Translations under genes and position numbers: made by a program
Part shown: positions 8,527 to 16,363 of the stretch, piece by piece
Layout of the letters: the number at the start of each line of letters is the position of its first letter
Position numbering within the stretch: position 1 is the first letter of the stretch
Source of the DNA: Burkholderia sp. Ac-20365
GTDB lineage: Bacteria; Pseudomonadota; Gammaproteobacteria; Burkholderiales; Burkholderiaceae
NCBI RefSeq assembly: GCF_017104715.1
Contig: NZ_JAAGPI010000005.1
Coordinates: forward strand, 310,001 to 374,000
Reading direction: 5' to 3'
DNA length: 64,000 nt
The notes under the pieces: generated by a model
Told to the model about the DNA's origin: nothing
Database searches by the model: none
What the model saw: only the letters and a program-made list of their open reading frames with translations

Positions 8527-8547
8527 CGGGGTGACTGCGAGATTGGT

Positions 8548-10413
8548 ATGACTACGACTCCTGTCGACGGCGCTCAGTCGCTCATAACATCGGTGCAAAC
8601 GGGTTCGCGGTTGCGCGACGGAGAGGCGTTCACCGCCTGGTTGATGATCCTGCCTTCGCTCATCGGTCTTGTCGTGTTCTATCTCGTGCCTGCAGTGAGG
8701 GCGATCGGCATCAGCATGAGCGACTGGAACCTGATGTCGCCGCCGCGCGATGTTGGCTTCGACAACTACCGCGCAATGCTCGCCGACGGCGAGTTCTGGC
8801 ACGCACTCAAGCTATCCGCGTACTACGTCGCTTTCAACATTCCGATGCAAACAGCAATCGGACTGGCACTGGCGGTATTGATGGACCGCTTGAGCCGGGC
8901 GATTGTGATTCGCGCGATCGTGCTTCTGCCATTTCTTCTTTCGAACGTGCTTGTGGCGTTGTTGTGGGTGTGGCTTCTCGATCCGATGCTTGGTTGGATC
9001 AATGCAATGCTTCAATCGGTCGGCGCGGCCACTCACACATTCTTCAGCTCGCCAGTCGAGGCTCTCGCGACAGTCGCGGCCGTCAACACGTGGCGGTACA
9101 CAGGCATGGTGTCGCTACTGTTTCTGGCGGGCATGCAGCGTATCCCCCGAAGTCTCTATGAGGCCGCAATACTGGATGGTGTCAGCGAGTGGAAAATGTT
9201 TCGCCGGATCACGTTGCCTCTACTGCGGCCCGTGATGTTATTCGTGCTGGTGACAAGTATTACCGGGGCCTTCCAGATATTCGACACCATCGCCGTGGCT
9301 ACAAATGGAGGGCCCGCTGGTTCGACCCGCGTGATTGTCTACTACATCTACGAGAACGCTTTCAAGTATCACAAGATGGGCTACGCGAGTGCGATGTCTG
9401 TTGCATTGCTATTCGTCATGATGTTGTACACGGCCGCGCAGATGCGCCTGTTTCGCGCGAATGAGTCGGACCTTGCTTTTTTCAACGTCGATCCAGGTGA
9501 ATCCAACCATATAGGTGGTGTGCCGGTGCGATCTGTAAAACGCCCTGGAGCAGGGCGTTTTCTTGCATGGAGTGTACTCGCAGTACTAGTTGCATTTACT
9601 TTGATTCCGTTCTGGATCGTATTGCGAACGGCGCTTACGCCATCCGCCGAATTGTACGCATCAATGGGAGCGTGGTTGCCGCCGGTGTTCACACTGGATA
9701 ACTTTCGCCGCGCGCTTGGGTGGGTGTCGAGCGATGTCGCTCTCGCCGATGGCGGATCAGGCTCAAACGCCAATTTCCTGAGATCTCTGCTGAACTCGGT
9801 GATCTTTTCAGGGTTGGTCGTCGCGGGGCAGGTCGTCTTTAGTTCCATGGCCGCTTATGCATTCGCGCGCTTGCGTTTTCGCGGACGGGAGCCGCTATTC
9901 GCGCTGTTTCTCGTGTCCCTGATGCTGCCGAACATCATTCTTTTCATTCCCAACTTCGTTCTGGTCAAAGAACTTGGCTGGCTCAATACCTATGCTGGAA
10001 TGGTCGCGCCGTTTCTTCTTGTATGGGCATTCGCGGTCTTCTACCTCCGCCAGACATTTTTGTCGATTCCTCGCGAACTCGAGGAAGCAGCGCGTCTCGA
10101 CGGTGCATCGTACTGGACGATTTTCTGGCGAATCGTCGTGCCGGTTAGCGTGCCACCCATCGCGACTGTCGCGATTCTGTCCGGCGTCAACGCATGGAAC
10201 GAATTCTTCTGGCCATTCATCGTGGCGAACGCGGATGATGTACAGGTGCTGACGGTCGCTCTGCAGGCGTTCAAGTCGCAGGCGCCTCAAGGTGCGCCAG
10301 ACTGGACCGGTCTGATGGCCGCCGCCTGTCTGGCGATGGCGCCAATGCTTGCGTTGCTGCTTTTCTTCGGGCGTTACGTCGTCGAGTCAGTGCAGTCGAT
10401 CGGCGGGAAGTAG
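8548..10413 (+). CDS. Fused carbohydrate ABC transporter permease (MalF-like and MalG-like halves in one chain)
   Basis: About 621 residues; start ATG 8548 was chosen because operator O2 lies just before it. Residues 25 to about 315 form a MalF-type half with six predicted membrane segments and an EAA loop 'EAAILDGVSEWKMFRRITLPLLRP'. Residues from about 340 form a MalG-type half with the second EAA loop 'EAARLDGASYWTIF' and the GLNAW-like 'SGVNAWNEFFWPF'. These halves are normally two separate proteins. The linker codons at 9537-9561 encode a perfect terminator-like hairpin. It would form the inner-membrane channel of a sugar importer with the binding protein at 10443. No ATPase gene is present, so a shared MsmK/UgpC-type ATPase encoded elsewhere is likely. 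Confidence 0.93.
   Translation: MTTTPVDGAQSLITSVQTGSRLRDGEAFTAWLMILPSLIGLVVFYLVPAVRAIGISMSDWNLMSPPRDVGFDNYRAMLADGEFWHALKLSAYYVAFNIPMQTAIGLALAVLMDRLSRAIVIRAIVLLPFLLSNVLVALLWVWLLDPMLGWINAMLQSVGAATHTFFSSPVEALATVAAVNTWRYTGMVSLLFLAGMQRIPRSLYEAAILDGVSEWKMFRRITLPLLRPVMLFVLVTSITGAFQIFDTIAVATNGGPAGSTRVIVYYIYENAFKYHKMGYASAMSVALLFVMMLYTAAQMRLFRANESDLAFFNVDPGESNHIGGVPVRSVKRPGAGRFLAWSVLAVLVAFTLIPFWIVLRTALTPSAELYASMGAWLPPVFTLDNFRRALGWVSSDVALADGGSGSNANFLRSLLNSVIFSGLVVAGQVVFSSMAAYAFARLRFRGREPLFALFLVSLMLPNIILFIPNFVLVKELGWLNTYAGMVAPFLLVWAFAVFYLRQTFLSIPRELEEAARLDGASYWTIFWRIVVPVSVPPIATVAILSGVNAWNEFFWPFIVANADDVQVLTVALQAFKSQAPQGAPDWTGLMAAACLAMAPMLALLLFFGRYVVESVQSIGGK
9537..9561 (+). terminator. Perfect terminator-like hairpin inside the permease fusion junction
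   Basis: AAAACGCCCTG (9537-9547) and CAGGGCGTTTT (9551-9561) form an 11-bp perfect stem with a GAG loop, ending in TTTTCTT. It is read in frame as the linker VKRPGAGRFLAW between the two permease halves. It looks like an intergenic terminator captured by gene fusion, or an attenuator that tunes expression. Confidence 0.7.
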
Positions 10414-10442
10414 GTTAGGGCGTGTTTATTGCGGAGATGCAA

Positions 10443-11780
10443 ATGAGGTTCTCTCGATGCTATCGCCAGTCATATCAGATCACGCGGATAGCCACGATGG
10501 TCGCTGCGATGGCCACGACGCTGCTCGCACACGCTGGTGCGGTCGAAATCAGGTATGCGCTGTGGGACGCCAATCAACGGCCCGCTTATCAGGCATGCGC
10601 TGCTCAGTTCGAGACAGAGAACCCGGATATACATATCAAGATTTCGCAGGTCGGGTGGGTAGACTACTGGACGGTGCTTACGACGCAGTTCGTGTCGGGC
10701 ACGGCGCCCGATGTGTTCACCAATCATTTGATGAAGTATCCCGAGATGATGACCAACGGACAACTCGTCGATCTCACTCCCTACATCCAGCGCGACCGGT
10801 TAGCGACCGACAGTTTCTATCCGGCACTACTCACGAACTGGTCAAGAGATGGCCATCAATATGGGTTGCCGAAGGACTGGGACACGGTTGCGCTGGTCTA
10901 TAACAAGCGGATGCTGAAAGATGCCGGCATTGACCCTGCTTCGATATCGGACTGGACCTGGAATGACCGTGACGGAGGAACGTTCGAAAAAGCAATTGCG
11001 AGGCTGACAGTCGACGCCAACGGCAATCGCGGCGATTCGAAGCAATTCGATGCGCGGCACGTGGCGGTGCGCGGTTATCAGATTGCGCGGGCTGGCGGCA
11101 TGATGGGTCAGACAGAATGGAGTACGTTTGCGGTCTCCGAGGGCTTCAAATATAACGACGGCCCGTGGACCACGCGCTACTACTACGACGATCCGCGTCT
11201 GGCTCGCACGCTCGAATGGTTTGTGAACCTGACGAAAAAGGGCTATTCCGCGCGCTTCGATGAGGCCAGCCGTCTTGGAAGTTCTGCGCTGTTCGCAGCA
11301 GGAAAGACCGCGATGGTGAGCGACGGTTCATGGATGGTCAACTGGTATGCGCAGAACGCGAAATTCGAAGTCGGTTATGCCGTTCTTCCCAAAGGTCCGG
11401 CCGGGCGCGTGACGATGTTCAACGGGTTAGCCGATTCGATCTGGAGCGGCAGCGAGCACAAGGAAGCGTCGTGGAAGTGGGTCAAATTTCTGGGCTCTGC
11501 CGCATGTCAGAAGATTGTCGCGCAGCGCGGCGTGGTGTTTCCTGCCATAAAGGATCTCGACAGGATGACGGTGGATGCTCATGCCAGACGCAATATCGAC
11601 ACGCAGGCCTTCCTCGACATGGCGAAAGCAACGACGTTCCAGCCGCCCATCGCGAAGGGAGGCGCGCAGATCGACGCGATTATGGACGCTGCCGTCGAGT
11701 CGATCTTGCTGGGGCAGGCCAACGCGGCAACCGCGCTTAAGGATGCCAATGTGAAGGTCAACGAGATCACGCGACACTAG
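10443..11780 (+). CDS. Carbohydrate ABC transporter substrate-binding protein
   Basis: About 445 residues from the ATG at 10443 (MRFSRCYRQ), preceded by GGAG; two in-frame starts at 10422 and 10437 are possible. A signal peptide ends near 'LLAHAGA'. The mature chain is a family 1 solute-binding protein: 'EIRYALWDANQRPAYQACAAQFETENPDI', 'WTVLTTQFVSGTAPDVF' (the SBP_bac_1 'ag.aPDv' signature) and 'GLPKDWDTVALVYNKRMLKDAGI'. It lies 29 bp after the fused permease and 49 bp before the GH4 gene, in one operon. It delivers a sugar or oligosaccharide to the permease. The sugar is not readable from sequence, but the GH4 neighbour suggests an alpha-galactoside or uronide. Confidence 0.92.
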   Translation: MRFSRCYRQSYQITRIATMVAAMATTLLAHAGAVEIRYALWDANQRPAYQACAAQFETENPDIHIKISQVGWVDYWTVLTTQFVSGTAPDVFTNHLMKYPEMMTNGQLVDLTPYIQRDRLATDSFYPALLTNWSRDGHQYGLPKDWDTVALVYNKRMLKDAGIDPASISDWTWNDRDGGTFEKAIARLTVDANGNRGDSKQFDARHVAVRGYQIARAGGMMGQTEWSTFAVSEGFKYNDGPWTTRYYYDDPRLARTLEWFVNLTKKGYSARFDEASRLGSSALFAAGKTAMVSDGSWMVNWYAQNAKFEVGYAVLPKGPAGRVTMFNGLADSIWSGSEHKEASWKWVKFLGSAACQKIVAQRGVVFPAIKDLDRMTVDAHARRNIDTQAFLDMAKATTFQPPIAKGGAQIDAIMDAAVESILLGQANAATALKDANVKVNEITRH

Positions 11781-11829
11781 TGAATCGGGTGATTGCGGTC
11801 GATTACGAACATACTATGGAGATCGCCTG

Positions 11830-13266
11830 ATGTCATCGAGAAAGCCCATCAAGATTGCTTTGATCGGAGCGGGCAGCACCGTATTCGCGCGCAATCTGCT
11901 CGGCGACATTCTTGGCTACCCGGAACTCGCGAACGCCAGTATCGCCCTGCATGATATCGATGAACGTCGGCTGGAACTTTCGGCGCTTGTTGCGAGCCGG
12001 GTGGCGGGGCATCTGAAGGCGAGTCCCGAGATAGTCGCAACGACCGATCGTATACGCGCCCTCGATGGTGCCGACTACGTACTCAATCTGATTCAGGTAG
12101 GGGGCTATAAGCCGGCTACTGTGATCGACTTCGAGATTCCAAAGCGATATGGACTCGAACAGACCATAGGCGACACGATCGGCATCGGCGGGATCATGCG
12201 AGGATTGCGCACGATACCGGTGATGCTCGATTTGCTCGCCGATATGGAGCGCGTGTGTCCACATGCCCTGCATCTGAACTACGTCAATCCAATGGCGATC
12301 CTTTGCTGGGCAATGAGCCGTGCATCGTCGATCCGTACGGTTGGGCTTTGTCATAGCGTGCAGGGCACGGCCGCTGAACTTGCGAAGGACATCGGCGTGC
12401 CGCTGGACGAGATCCGCTATACGTGCGCCGGAATCAATCACATGGCCTTTTTCCTGAAGTTCGGTCGGAGGGGCGAAGATCTCTATCCCGCGCTGCATCG
12501 CGTGCGATCCGAAGGGCGTGTCCCCGAAAGAAACCGGGTCCGCTATGAGATGCTGCATCGGCTCGGGTACTTTCCGACCGAATCGAGTGAACACTTTAGT
12601 GAATATGTTCCGTGGTTCATCAAGCGCGGACGCGAAGATTTGCTCGACAGATTCAATATTCCACTCGATGAATACCTCGGGCGTTGCCAGGTTTATGAGG
12701 CGTCATGGGATTTCATCGAAAGAGAGCTTCGCGAACCGGGTTCGCAAGATCCCGAAGTCTTGCGGGCCACGTTGCTCGGTCAAGGTTTCAAGGTTATGGA
12801 CAGTCGTCATGACGGTGCGGTGGCAAATTTCGAAGGTTTACGCACGATCAGGCGTTCGGTCGAATACGGCGCGACGATTATTCACTCGATAGAATCCGGC
12901 ACGCGCAACGTTATCTATGGCAATGTGCCCAATACGGCGCTCATCGACAACCTGCCGCAAGGCTGTTGCGTCGAAGTGCCCTGTCTGGTGGATGGCAATG
13001 GTGTAAGTCCGACGCATATCGGCGCACTGCCGCCGCAACTCGCTGCGTTGATGCGCACGAATATCGGCGTGCAGGAGTTGACGGTGGAGGCGGCGCTGAC
13101 TGGACGTCGCGACCACGTTTATCACGCGGCGATGCTTGACCCGCACACGGCCGCGGAACTGGACGTCGAACAGATTGTGGCGCTGGTCGACGATCTGCTC
13201 GACGCGCATCGCGACTGGCTTCCGGAGAGTCTGTTGCAGAGCTTGCGCGCGGAAGCCAGCATTTGA
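11830..13266 (+). CDS. Glycoside hydrolase family 4 (alpha-galactosidase / alpha-glucuronidase-like)
   Basis: 478 residues. The N-terminal Rossmann motif 'KIALIGAGSTVFARNLLGDIL' binds NAD+, as in all GH4 enzymes. The divalent-metal and catalytic region reads 'HLNYVNPMAILCW' and 'VGLCHSVQGTA', where CHS is the class motif for alpha-galactosidases and glucuronidases, followed by 'CAGINHMAFFL'. GH4 enzymes cleave via an NAD+ and Mn2+ dependent redox-elimination route and act in the cytosol on imported di- or oligosaccharides. It follows the binding-protein gene and precedes the LacI gene, so it is the hydrolase of this import operon. MelA-like, LplD-like and AglB-like functions are all possible. 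Confidence 0.92.
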   Translation: MSSRKPIKIALIGAGSTVFARNLLGDILGYPELANASIALHDIDERRLELSALVASRVAGHLKASPEIVATTDRIRALDGADYVLNLIQVGGYKPATVIDFEIPKRYGLEQTIGDTIGIGGIMRGLRTIPVMLDLLADMERVCPHALHLNYVNPMAILCWAMSRASSIRTVGLCHSVQGTAAELAKDIGVPLDEIRYTCAGINHMAFFLKFGRRGEDLYPALHRVRSEGRVPERNRVRYEMLHRLGYFPTESSEHFSEYVPWFIKRGREDLLDRFNIPLDEYLGRCQVYEASWDFIERELREPGSQDPEVLRATLLGQGFKVMDSRHDGAVANFEGLRTIRRSVEYGATIIHSIESGTRNVIYGNVPNTALIDNLPQGCCVEVPCLVDGNGVSPTHIGALPPQLAALMRTNIGVQELTVEAALTGRRDHVYHAAMLDPHTAAELDVEQIVALVDDLLDAHRDWLPESLLQSLRAEASI

Positions 13267-13314
13267 TGCAGACGGTCCATGCAATGTTTGCGGATCTGAT
13301 CGCGTGTGATGTTA

Positions 13315-13331
13315 TTTCCATGTTGTGGAAA
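13315..13331. promoter_or_regulatory. Inverted repeat just before lacI-type gene
   Basis: TTTCCA-N5-TGGAAA lies 5 bp before the ATG at 13337. It differs from the CTAAC...GTTAG sites and could be an autoregulatory site or chance. Confidence 0.3.
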
Positions 13332-13336
13332 CTAGA

Positions 13337-14416
13337 ATGAGTCCGAAAACCACCACAACGCGAGTCACGAGTAGCCAGGTCGCCAAGCTTGCGGGCGTCT
13401 CGCGCACGACTGTGTCCTTCGTGCTCAACGACGTGCCGCATATGGGCATCAGCGAAGAGACGCGAGAGCGCGTGCTGAGCGCGGCGCGGCAGTTGGGCTA
13501 TGTACCGAATGCCGCAGCGCGCTCGCTCGTGAGCGGTGCCACCCGAACGGTCGCGATCGTCACGCCGCATAGCGAGCATCTGAAGGTCGATGCGTTTATC
13601 CCGCGCATGCTGGCGGGCGTCAACGACACCTGTCACGCTCACGGCTACAAGGTGATATTCGAACCTATCATCGACACTGGGCGTTCGGGCGGCGGCTTCC
13701 TTGAGATGGTGGACAGCCGGCGTATCGATGGACTCATTGCGATCAACACGCCACGCTCGGACGATGTCCATCTCGCGCGTCTGGCATCCGAAGGCTTCCC
13801 GCTCGTGGTATTCGGCTCGAAACTCGTCGAGCACGCGAACATTTACAGCATCGACGTCGATATGCGGGAGGCGTCTCGCGTCGCGACGCGGCATCTGCTC
13901 TCGCTCGGACATCGCGAGGTCGCTTATCTCGGCTTTGCGTCCGATGAATACCACGGGGTCACGGAACGACTTTACGGCTATCGCGACGCCATGCGCGAAT
14001 TCGGTCTCGGTGCGGAATTCGAGCGTATCGGATTCGCCGATTTCAGCGCGCAAAGCGGGTTTGATGCAATGAATGCGATGCTTGAGCGCGGACCTTCATT
14101 TACTGCGCTATTCGCGGGCAATGACACCATCGCGTTCGGTGCAATGTCGGCATTACGCAAGGCCGGCCTGCGCGTGCCCGACGACATTGCCGTCGTCGGA
14201 TATGACGATATTCCGTTGGCCGCTTATGCAGCGCCGCCGTTGACGACGATGAGGACATCGCCCTACGAACAGGCGTGCGAGGCTGCCACCCTGCTGGTAC
14301 GTTTGATGTCGGGAGAGCGTCCGGCGGAGCTGCATTCGCTGTTGGACGTACCGCTCATTATTCGCGAGTCGTGCGGTAGCGCGGTTGGGCATACGGCGCC
14401 TGCATCGGCCGGATGA
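13337..14416 (+). CDS. LacI-family transcriptional repressor
   Basis: About 359 residues from the ATG at 13337; a GTG at 13325 is in frame. The HTH 'SSQVAKLAGVSRTTVSFVLND' and hinge 'YVPNAAARSLVSG' are classical for LacI, followed by a periplasmic-binding-like sensor domain with 'GLIAINTPRSDDVHLARLASEGFPLVVFG' and 'DIAVVGYDDIPLAAYAAPPLTTM'. It lies at the 3' end of the sugar operon, 70 bp after the GH4 gene. It is the obvious candidate to bind the two matching palindromes at 8203 and 8511, with repression relieved by the imported sugar. The binding assignment is inference. Confidence 0.94.
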   Translation: MSPKTTTTRVTSSQVAKLAGVSRTTVSFVLNDVPHMGISEETRERVLSAARQLGYVPNAAARSLVSGATRTVAIVTPHSEHLKVDAFIPRMLAGVNDTCHAHGYKVIFEPIIDTGRSGGGFLEMVDSRRIDGLIAINTPRSDDVHLARLASEGFPLVVFGSKLVEHANIYSIDVDMREASRVATRHLLSLGHREVAYLGFASDEYHGVTERLYGYRDAMREFGLGAEFERIGFADFSAQSGFDAMNAMLERGPSFTALFAGNDTIAFGAMSALRKAGLRVPDDIAVVGYDDIPLAAYAAPPLTTMRTSPYEQACEAATLLVRLMSGERPAELHSLLDVPLIIRESCGSAVGHTAPASAG

Positions 14417-14431
14417 AGAGTCATGCCAGTG

Positions 14432-15502
14432 CTAACTGGCAACAGCCTGAGCGAGGATTTCAGGGTTTAGCCGCTTGTCCAAACGGGCGTCCATAGCGAG
14501 TCCGTACAAGTCCTTCGGATCGGGCGGGTTCGGAATCAGGTCAAGCTGAGAGCCGATATCGCGTTCGCGTGAGATCGTATGGAGGTAACGTAATGCGGAA
14601 AAGTCCTCGATGGCAAATCCGACGGAGTCAAACACGGTAACCTGCGATTGCGATTCGCGTCCCTTTTCCTGACCTCTCACGATCCGCTGAAATTCAACAA
14701 CAGGAAAATCCGGCGGGAGTTGCTGTATTTCGCCTGCTACACGTGTCTGTGGCTCGTACTCGACCACCACACGAGCGCGCCTCAGAATATCCACGTGCAG
14801 TTCGGTTTTTCCCGGACAGTCACCGCCGACAGCATTGATATGCATGCCGTCCTCGATCATTTCCGGCGTCAGGATTGTCGCGTTGGTCTTGTCGGCCGTC
14901 ACGGTGGTGATGATGTCGGCGCCGCGCACGGCTTCTGCAATCGATGAGCAAGGTGTCACACGCAGACCACGCACATGTGCGAGGTTGCAAACCAGTTTGT
15001 CTCTGGCAGTTTTATCGATATCGAACACGCGAATTTCATTGATGCCGAGGAGATGGTGAAATGCGATCGCCTGAAACTCACTTTGTGCGCCGTTACCGAT
15101 AAGCGCCATTGACTGGCAGTGCGGGCGTGCGAGAAAGCGCGCGAAAAGTGCTGACGTCGCCGCTGTGCGTATCGCAGTGGTCAATGTCATTTCGCTTAGC
15201 AGGAGCGGATAGCCTGTGTCGACATCGGCCAGCACGCCAAACGCCATGACCGTCATCAGATCGGCGTGGGTGTTCCCCGGATGACCATTGGCGTACTTGA
15301 ATGAATAGAGTCCGCTATCGGACGTCGGTGTGAGTTCAATAACGCCGTAGGTTGAATGACTCGCGAGCCGTGCAGTCTTCTCGAACGCGTCCCAACGACG
15401 GTAGTCCTGTTCGATATAGCTCGCCATTGAAGCGATCATTCGCGGGAGACCTACTTCGCGGACAAGTCTGGAAACATCGTTTACATCGATATATCGAGTC
15501 AT
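14432..15502 (-). CDS. Ornithine cyclodeaminase
   Basis: About 356 residues from MTRYIDV (an ATG two codons upstream is also possible). Family marks: 'PRMIASMASYIEQDY' near the N-terminus, the substrate-binding 'LYSFKYANGHPGNTHADLMTVMAFGVLADVDTGYPLLLSEMTLTTAIRTAATSALFA...', given here only in part, the Rossmann turn 'ALIGNGAQSEFQ', and the catalytic-Asp loop 'NAVGGDCPGKTELH'. Length matches the Pseudomonas enzyme of about 350 residues, which converts ornithine to proline and ammonia with NAD+. A Lrp/AsnC regulator is divergent at 15743, as commonly found for amino-acid catabolic genes. Alternative substrates within the OCD/mu-crystallin family remain possible. Confidence 0.9.
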   Translation of the reverse strand: MTRYIDVNDVSRLVREVGLPRMIASMASYIEQDYRRWDAFEKTARLASHSTYGVIELTPTSDSGLYSFKYANGHPGNTHADLMTVMAFGVLADVDTGYPLLLSEMTLTTAIRTAATSALFARFLARPHCQSMALIGNGAQSEFQAIAFHHLLGINEIRVFDIDKTARDKLVCNLAHVRGLRVTPCSSIAEAVRGADIITTVTADKTNATILTPEMIEDGMHINAVGGDCPGKTELHVDILRRARVVVEYEPQTRVAGEIQQLPPDFPVVEFQRIVRGQEKGRESQSQVTVFDSVGFAIEDFSALRYLHTISRERDIGSQLDLIPNPPDPKDLYGLAMDARLDKRLNPEILAQAVAS

Positions 15503-15742
15503 GTCCACAACTCCGGCTTCATTTGGATGGGGCGCGCTGGAATTCTCGGGTCACTTCTAGTTGATTCGACGCCTTGATGTAGACGGTGATTGCTGCTGCA
15601 GATGGTGAGCCTGGTTGGCTGCTGCGTCGAAAGTACCGCGTCGAAAGCAACGAACAGTCTACCCATGCGGCGTCGCAATGATTTTGCTTTTGGATGCGTG
15701 AAATCCTACACTGATAGACAGATTATCTACGGAAGGGTCTGT

Positions 15743-16234
15743 ATGAGCACAAATCGCCCAAAAATCAATATCGATTCCGTCGATCGGTCCATGCTGCGCC
15801 TGCTCCAGGATGACGGGGCGCTCTCCAATGCGGCGCTTGGCGAGAAGCTTTCCCTCAGCGTCACTCCCTGCTGGCGACGACGCAAACACCTTGAAGATCA
15901 AGGCGTGGTAACCGGCTATCAAGCCAACATCGATCGACGCACGATTGGCCTGAGCCTGTTAGCCTTTGTGCAGATTCGCATCCATATCCACTCCGACAAG
16001 AGCGCTGACAATTTCGAATCGGTTATGCAGAGCCGGCCGGAAGTGTTGTCGTGCCACAAGATCACCGGTGACGCAGACTATATGCTTCAGGTGGTGGCAT
16101 CTGATCTGGACGCTTACGGCGATTTTATTGAGCGTGTCCTGCGGAAGCAGACGGGCGTCGCGTCGATTCAATCGAGCCTCGCGCTCCGCGAGGTCAAATT
16201 TTCGTCGCGATTCCCGATACCTGATGAGGCTTGA
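15743..16234 (+). CDS. Lrp/AsnC-family transcriptional regulator
   Basis: 163 residues; ATG 15743 has GGAAGG upstream, and the frame before it does not resemble the family. HTH: 'IDSVDRSMLRLLQDDGALSNAALGEKLSLSVTPCWRRRKHLEDQGVV' region, residues about 10-55, followed by the RAM effector domain 'LLAFVQIRIH...ESVMQSRPEVLSCHKITGDADYMLQVVASDLDAY'. It is divergent from ornithine cyclodeaminase with 240 bp between starts. It probably regulates that gene in response to ornithine, arginine or proline, by analogy to related pairs. Confidence 0.92.
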   Translation: MSTNRPKINIDSVDRSMLRLLQDDGALSNAALGEKLSLSVTPCWRRRKHLEDQGVVTGYQANIDRRTIGLSLLAFVQIRIHIHSDKSADNFESVMQSRPEVLSCHKITGDADYMLQVVASDLDAYGDFIERVLRKQTGVASIQSSLALREVKFSSRFPIPDEA

Positions 16235-16363
16235 AGCGAGCCGACTGATGGAATGCTTGATCGTGCGGTTCGCCCGATAGAATGGAGGCCAGATAAAGAG
16301 CGGCGATCAAACGATGCTGCACTGACCGTTTGCGACCTCCTGCCATTTTCCGACTTTCGACAC

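Larger units (their letters stand above)
8087..8547. other. 461-bp divergent intergenic region with operators and a terminator
   Basis: No gene was recognised. The region is visibly AT-richer than its neighbours. It holds two LacI-type operator candidates, at 8203-8216 and 8511-8526, whose centres are 309 bp apart, and a terminator-like hairpin at 8478-8501 that sits upstream of the permease start on the plus strand. A possible promoter, TTGAAT at 8407-8412 with TACCCT at 8430-8435 (17-bp spacing), would place the hairpin in the transcript leader. A small untranslated RNA ending at 8501 is an alternative reading. Confidence 0.5.

Noticed and set aside
12941..14053. A 370-codon minus-strand open frame
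   Set aside because: It lies opposite the ends of the GH4 and LacI genes and resembles no family.
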